DNA of 34,754 nucleotides from a bacterium. GTDB lineage: Bacteria; Patescibacteriota; Gracilibacteria; UM-FILTER-43-11. A program made the translations under genes and the position numbers. The notes under the pieces are model-generated. The model had not been told where the DNA came from. It saw nothing but the letters and a program-made list of their open reading frames with translations, and did not search any database. The stretch spans positions 1 to 34,754 of the forward strand of contig JAUHWS010000011.1 in assembly GCA_030427295.1 (NCBI GenBank), read 5' to 3'. Position 1 is the first letter of the stretch, and the number at the start of each line of letters is the position of its first letter. This document shows, in pieces, positions 31,535-34,754 of the stretch.

Positions 31535-31602
31535 AGCGTTTAGTGATCAGCGTGTAGTGTTTAGCTCCATGTTTTTTACTATTCGCTAATCGCTAATCGC
31601 TA
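31535..31602 (+). repeat. 7-bp-period tract, block D copy 2
   Basis: GCGTTTAGTGATCAGCGTGT, then TTAGCTCC and ATTCGCTAATCGCTAATCGC. Similar in order and orientation to 5171-5256. Confidence 0.55.
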
Positions 31603-31606
31603 ATTA

Positions 31607-31834
31607 TTACGAATGGTTTGTTTGACTATCTTCATTTTCATTCCCGTTTCCATTCAAGGCTTCCAGATCTTTCAAAAGTTGCTCTTCAGCCGCGGGGACT
31701 TCAACGGCTTGATGTTGTTGACTGCTGTCTTTACGAATTTTTTGCGCTTTTTGACCGCCTTTTTTGATGGCGGCGGCGTGTTTGGGGTCGTATCGACGTC
31801 GTCTGGCCGGTGGCATGTAGTCTCCTTGGCCCAT
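31607..31834 (-). CDS. 75-aa small protein with basic N-terminus, unknown
   Basis: Not recognised. The first 35 residues are strongly basic (PPARRRRYDPKHAAAIKKGG, QKAQKIRKDS), resembling a nucleic-acid-binding tail; the second half is acidic and Asn/Glu-rich. No fold signature. It is flanked on both sides by repeat tracts, so its grouping with the cluster is positional. Moderate confidence that it is a real gene: the ATG is clean and composition is protein-like, but it is short and low-complexity. Confidence 0.45.
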   Translation of the reverse strand: MGQGDYMPPARRRRYDPKHAAAIKKGGQKAQKIRKDSSQQHQAVEVPAAEEQLLKDLEALNGNGNENEDSQTNHS

Positions 31835-31970
31835 TTTGCTTTAATTACGAATTATTAATTACGAATTGGGTGCGTATAGGATGCGAATGGCTTTATTTAA
31901 GGATTATGTATTACGTAGTACGCATTATGCATGAGCTGATTTTTACTCCGCACCACGCACCACGCACTTG
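31835..31970. repeat. Repeat-rich spacer within the minus-strand cluster
   Basis: TTACGAATT units (31839-31866), GTGCGTATAGGATGCGAATG, then ATTATGTATTACGTAGTACG with GCATTATGCATGA, and CACCACGCACCACGCAC. The central block matches parts of 24598-24640 and 34545-34580. No gene. Confidence 0.6.
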
Positions 31971-32357
31971 TTAGATGATATACACGTCTCCATACTCTTT
32001 CTCGAACTTGGATTTCATTTGGAAGACGGTTTCGACGAGGTTCTGGATTTGGAAGGTGGCGGTTTGGTCGAGTTTCCAAATGGATTCAATCTGACGAATG
32101 GTGCTCATCAGGTTGATGGCGGTGAGGCTGGCTTTTTCTTGCTCTTTTTCTGACAATTGGTCGTAGATGGCGTGGTTGTAGAGGGTGTTGGGATTGTGAG
32201 TCTCTAGCTCGCCTGATTCAAGCTTTGCGATGAGCATTTTTAGGAACTCCTCGTGTCCTTCGTTGAAGCCGGTGTCATCTTTGGCTGGTTTATTGAGCAT
32301 GTTTTGCGTGGCACCATCCACTTGGTGATTTTCGTATTGTTTCAGTAGGTTTTGCAT
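31971..32357 (-). CDS. 128-aa helical protein, unknown (weak FlgD-N-like resemblance)
   Basis: First gene of the minus-strand cluster. Not firmly recognised. The stretch EEFLKMLIAKLESGE (residues about 37-51) followed by NPNTLYNHAIYDQL recalls the N-terminal part of hook-capping protein FlgD (a DFLKLLxxQL...DPxNP pattern), but only loosely and over about 30 residues. The rest is helical (TAINLMSTIRQIESIWK, IQNLVETVFQMKSKFEKEY). No signal peptide. ATG 32357 follows an AT-rich, TATATA-containing stretch. Co-location with a muramidase-type gene would fit an envelope-spanning structure, but no flagellar gene is present. Confidence 0.55.
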   Translation of the reverse strand: MQNLLKQYENHQVDGATQNMLNKPAKDDTGFNEGHEEFLKMLIAKLESGELETHNPNTLYNHAIYDQLSEKEQEKASLTAINLMSTIRQIESIWKLDQTATFQIQNLVETVFQMKSKFEKEYGDVYII

Positions 32358-32442
32358 ATATATATAAGTTTAAATCTAATTATTTTATCACAAAAAAGGC
32401 TTGAAATCAAGGCTGGTCCGCTTTTAAAAGTATTGTCTAAAA

Positions 32443-32471
32443 TTGACTAATTTAAATTAATATATTATTAT
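32443..32471 (+). promoter_or_regulatory. Promoter of the ART-like gene, leaderless geometry
   Basis: TTGACT (32443-32448), a 17-bp spacer, TATTAT (32466-32471). The start expected 7 nt past the -10 is 32478, the A of ATG. The -10-to-ATG spacing matches the MFS gene (6 nt between). Confidence 0.6.
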
Positions 32472-32477
32472 ATATTT

Positions 32478-33158
32478 ATGGAATACTATGAGCGCATAAC
32501 AGAATTGGCCGAAGCGGATCTTCTCTATGAACGTGATTCAGGTGTTTATGCTTTGCATGGTACCTCAATACAAGCCATTCGTTTTTTGGCTGAACATGGA
32601 CGTATGCCAGTTTCTGGCTTTGTGAGCTTTGAGAGTTCTGGTCATCAGCGGGGTGAATTTTATTTTGTTCCTTCGGATTCTTCAGCTCCTACTAGCCCTG
32701 AAACAATTGCTTTGCGTTATGCCAAAATGCTTTCTGCCAGATCTAGGCTATTTTCCTTGTTTAAGCCGGAAGATTTCTCCCTTTCAGATGAAGATATTTT
32801 TAATCTCATGCAGATTTTTACTTTTCATGACCCAGATCAGCATCTTGGTGCAGTTGATTATGAATACGAATATCCTCATCTTATTCCTGTTTTGGCTCAA
32901 ATTTTAAAGTGTCAACCTTCGGAAATACTTGTGCATCTTTCTAGATTCCATATGAAAAAGGCAGGAATTATCATTGCCTTAAACAGTCGTATTTATGATG
33001 ATTATGAAGTTCATGCCGGTGATACTGATGATGATCGGTATATTGTTGTTCCAGAAGGCTTGCCTATTGATTGTATTGCTAGCATCGAACCAGTGGGGCA
33101 AGAAGACTATGACGCCTTATTCAAGGATGGTTTGGCTGATGTTGAAGTGACTTATTAA
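32478..33158 (+). CDS. Possible ADP-ribosyltransferase-fold protein
   Basis: 226 aa, soluble, single gene. N-terminal YALHGTSIQAIRFLAEHG (residues 24-41) has the form of the H-G-T/S entry motif of PARP/ART-fold enzymes, followed about 30 residues later by GEFYFVPSD, resembling the second strand with an aromatic/Tyr (Y62). A helical middle with IALRYAKML comes next. The end is KKAGIIIALNSRI and YIVVPEGLPIDCIASIEP, a strand pair with a Glu (about 208) that could be the third catalytic residue. Family knowledge: ART-fold enzymes move ADP-ribose or act on phosphorylated RNA. Inference only; activity and target are unknown. A plain hypothetical is the alternative. Confidence 0.5.
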   Translation: MEYYERITELAEADLLYERDSGVYALHGTSIQAIRFLAEHGRMPVSGFVSFESSGHQRGEFYFVPSDSSAPTSPETIALRYAKMLSARSRLFSLFKPEDFSLSDEDIFNLMQIFTFHDPDQHLGAVDYEYEYPHLIPVLAQILKCQPSEILVHLSRFHMKKAGIIIALNSRIYDDYEVHAGDTDDDRYIVVPEGLPIDCIASIEPVGQEDYDALFKDGLADVEVTY

Positions 33159-33167
33159 TTTGGTTTC

Positions 33168-34397
33168 TTATTTTTTAACCTGGCTCTTATTTTTTTCTTC
33201 AAGGGATGAAAGCAAGTGGCCCATTTTTCGTTTTTTGGTGGTCAAATATTTTAGGTTGACCGTATTGGGTTTTATTTCTAGGGGGAGGCGTTTTTTGATG
33301 GTTAATCCGTAGCCTTCTAGGCCGACGAGTTTTCGGGGGTTGTTGGTCAGCAGTTCCATTTCTTGGATGCCTAGATCGGCCAAAATTTGGGCTCCGATGC
33401 CGTAATCTCGTTGATCCATTTTGAAGCCTAGTTTTTGGTTGGCTTCGACTGTATCTAGCCCTTCACTTTGCAATTGATAGGCTTTGATTTTATTGCTCAA
33501 GCCAATGCCTCGACCTTCTTGGCGCATGTACAAAAGCACTCCACTTCCTTTTTTGGCAATCAATTGCAGGGCTTTGTTCAGTTGTTCGCCGCAGTCGCAG
33601 TGTTTAGAGCCAAATACATCTCCTGTCATGCATTCTGAGTGAACTCTCACGAGGGTTGTTGTGTTTTTTTTGACTCCCCCCATGCTGAGGGCCACGTGTT
33701 CTTTTTGGTCGACTAAGCTTTTGTAAACGTGCATTTGAAAGGTTCCATGCTTTGTGTGTAGGGGTGATTCCGCTGTTTTTTGAATCAAGGTTTCATTCAT
33801 GTGACGGTATTCAATTAGGCTTTGAATGGTGATGATCTTTAGTCCATGTTCTTTTGCAAAAATTTTTAAGTCAGGTAATCGAGCCATGCTTCCATCTTCA
33901 TTTAGGATTTCACAGATGACGCCAACGGGTTGCAGGTTGGCCAATTTCATCAAATCGACCGAGGCTTCGGTGTGACCTGCTCGCACCAGCACGCCTCCGG
34001 ATTTGGCAATGAGGGGAAACATATGACCGGGCCGAATAAAATCAGCAGCCGTGGCTTGCGGGTCCACCATTTTTTGGATGGTCAGCGCTCGTTCTTTGGC
34101 TGAAATACCGGTGGTGGTGCCTTGTTTGGCGTCGACTGAAATGGTGAAGTTGCAATTTCCATCAAACTCATTTCCAGGCACCATGGGCTTGAAGTTTAGC
34201 CTGGCGGCATGTTCTTCTTCTAGGGGGGTGCAAATGAGCCCTCGCCCTTTTTTGGTGATGAAGTTGATGGTATCGGCGCTGGCAAATTCGGCCGCCATGA
34301 CCAAATCCCCTTCGTTTTCGCGATCTTCATCATCAATTACGATGATCATTTTGCCGGCTTTTAGGTCCTCTAAGGCAGAGGGGATGCTTGAAATCAT
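33168..34397 (-). CDS. ribBA: Bifunctional 3,4-dihydroxy-2-butanone-4-phosphate synthase / GTP cyclohydrolase II
   Basis: Supplies both riboflavin precursors: the N-domain makes DHBP from ribulose-5-phosphate, the C-domain opens GTP. 409 aa. DHBP part: IDDEDRENEGDLVMAAEF (acidic metal site), CTPLEEEHAARL, RPGHMFPLIAKSGGV, GHTEASVDLMKLA. GCH2 part: RVHSECMTGDVFGSKHCDCG with the three zinc Cys and RQEGRGIGLSNKIKAYQLQ with the catalytic loop, then TNNPRKLVGL. The C-terminal tail is basic (KKRKMGHLLSSLEEKNKSQ). Only this riboflavin gene is in view. The leader is about 15 nt, too short for an FMN riboswitch. ATG 34397. Confidence 0.95.
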   Translation of the reverse strand: MISSIPSALEDLKAGKMIIVIDDEDRENEGDLVMAAEFASADTINFITKKGRGLICTPLEEEHAARLNFKPMVPGNEFDGNCNFTISVDAKQGTTTGISAKERALTIQKMVDPQATAADFIRPGHMFPLIAKSGGVLVRAGHTEASVDLMKLANLQPVGVICEILNEDGSMARLPDLKIFAKEHGLKIITIQSLIEYRHMNETLIQKTAESPLHTKHGTFQMHVYKSLVDQKEHVALSMGGVKKNTTTLVRVHSECMTGDVFGSKHCDCGEQLNKALQLIAKKGSGVLLYMRQEGRGIGLSNKIKAYQLQSEGLDTVEANQKLGFKMDQRDYGIGAQILADLGIQEMELLTNNPRKLVGLEGYGLTIKKRLPLEIKPNTVNLKYLTTKKRKMGHLLSSLEEKNKSQVKK

Positions 34398-34418
34398 GAG
34401 GTTTCTTTAGTGGGGTTT

Positions 34419-34427
34419 ATTGTATCA
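34419..34427 (-). promoter_or_regulatory. Extended -10 promoter of ribBA
   Basis: Minus-strand TGA-TACAAT (34427-34419), predicted start near 34412 and a 15-nt leader. Confidence 0.5.
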
Positions 34428-34612
34428 CGGATGGGTTGCGAATGGGTAGCGGATTGTTAACGAATAGGGTGTGAATAGTTTTACGGATGGATTTACGAAT
34501 TGTTTTCGAATGGGTTACGAATTGTTTTTTATTTGGGGATTACGCATTACGGATTATGTAGTACGTATTGTCTCATAAAAAATTAGACATTAGCCCATTA
34601 GGCATCAGACAT

Positions 34613-34735
34613 TAAGTATATACTCACCCTCTCCCCATCTATATACCTATGTCTTAATTCATTCCAATTCACACCAATTCATTCCAATCGTTTCCAAACA
34701 AATCCTAAATGCTAATTTCTAATGTCCAAATTGTC
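34613..34735 (-). repeat. Module B plus paired TATATA box, inverted partner of 378-495
   Basis: On the reverse strand: GGATTTGTTTGG, GGAATGAATTGG, GTGAATTGGAATGAATTAAG, ACATAGGTATATAG, then the 17-nt linker and TATATACTTAATG. An extra GTGAATTGGAATGAATT-type unit is present here compared with the 378-495 copy. Confidence 0.65.
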
Positions 34736-34754
34736 TTGAATTTCTTTTATTTAA

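Larger units (their letters stand above)
34398..34754. repeat. Repeat-rich spacer at the right edge
   Basis: Holds an array of CGAATGGGT/CGAATTGTTT units (34431-34525), the ATTACG/TAGTACG tract (34546-34590), CAGACATTAG-type repeats, a paired TATATA box (motifs at 34617 and 34640, 23 bp) and module B in inverted orientation relative to 378-495. The first 220 bp are a direct repeat of 24455-24716. No gene was found up to the window end. Confidence 0.7.

Noticed and set aside
34398-34440. FMN riboswitch before ribBA
   Set aside because: The predicted leader is about 15 nt and no RFN-element motifs occur upstream.

Overview
The window looks like chromosomal DNA of a Candidate Phyla Radiation (Patescibacteria) bacterium. 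A Peregrinibacteria-like lineage is my best guess, at moderate-to-low confidence and without any 16S or database support. The reasons are moderate-to-low GC, compact core genes with no Shine-Dalgarno sequences, a VirB4/TraC-type ATPase without a recognisable secretion operon, S-layer-homology and acidic surface proteins, and many hydrophilic proteins without recognisable families. The genetic code is standard: TGA ends the first SMR gene at 13548-13550 and does not occur inside the long conserved ORFs, which argues against Gracilibacteria/Absconditabacteria. No rRNA, tRNA, CRISPR array, prophage or transposase was seen.

Layout. 1-116: start of an S-layer-homology protein running off the left edge (-). 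117-662: repeat-rich spacer. 663-2415 (+): MFS transporter and a VTT/DedA-like membrane protein, converging with purA (-). 4027-4731 (+): AlkD-like DNA glycosylase. 4732-5336: repeat island with a structured element. 5337-11013 (-): alpha-oxoamine synthase, CACHE/HAMP/PAS histidine kinase and VirB4-like ATPase, probably co-transcribed. 11241-14687 (+, divergent): NMT1-like lipoprotein, short-chain dehydrogenase, two overlapping SMR-type transporter subunits and a GNAT-like protein. The oxoamine synthase, SDR and GNAT-like acyltransferase resemble the three chemical steps of bacterial ceramide synthesis.

14879-20969 (-): mraY, dnaB, recA, an acidic lipoprotein with a C-terminal anchor, a zinc-ribbon protein and a four-helix membrane protein. 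21113-24445 (+): two GT4 glycosyltransferases and NAD kinase. 24446-25427: a 982-bp repeat island. 25428-26600 (+): tyrS, converging with a six-gene minus-strand cluster (26597-32357). That cluster consists of five unrecognised hydrophilic proteins and a 569-aa protein joining a muramidase-like domain to a VanY peptidase domain. 32478-33158 (+): possible ADP-ribosyltransferase-fold protein. 33168-34397 (-): ribBA. 34398-34754: repeat-rich spacer.

The most unusual features are between the genes. A paired box of two TATATA(C/G) motifs occurs in seven complete copies, always spaced exactly 23 bp apart, with a 17-nt G-rich/C-rich linker. It forms the constant end of several different upstream modules. 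One module is a ~210-bp element present twice in opposite orientations (about 4898-5123 and 24909-25139), with hairpins kept by compensatory changes. Several promoters are visible, mostly extended -10 type with short leaders, and two appear leaderless.
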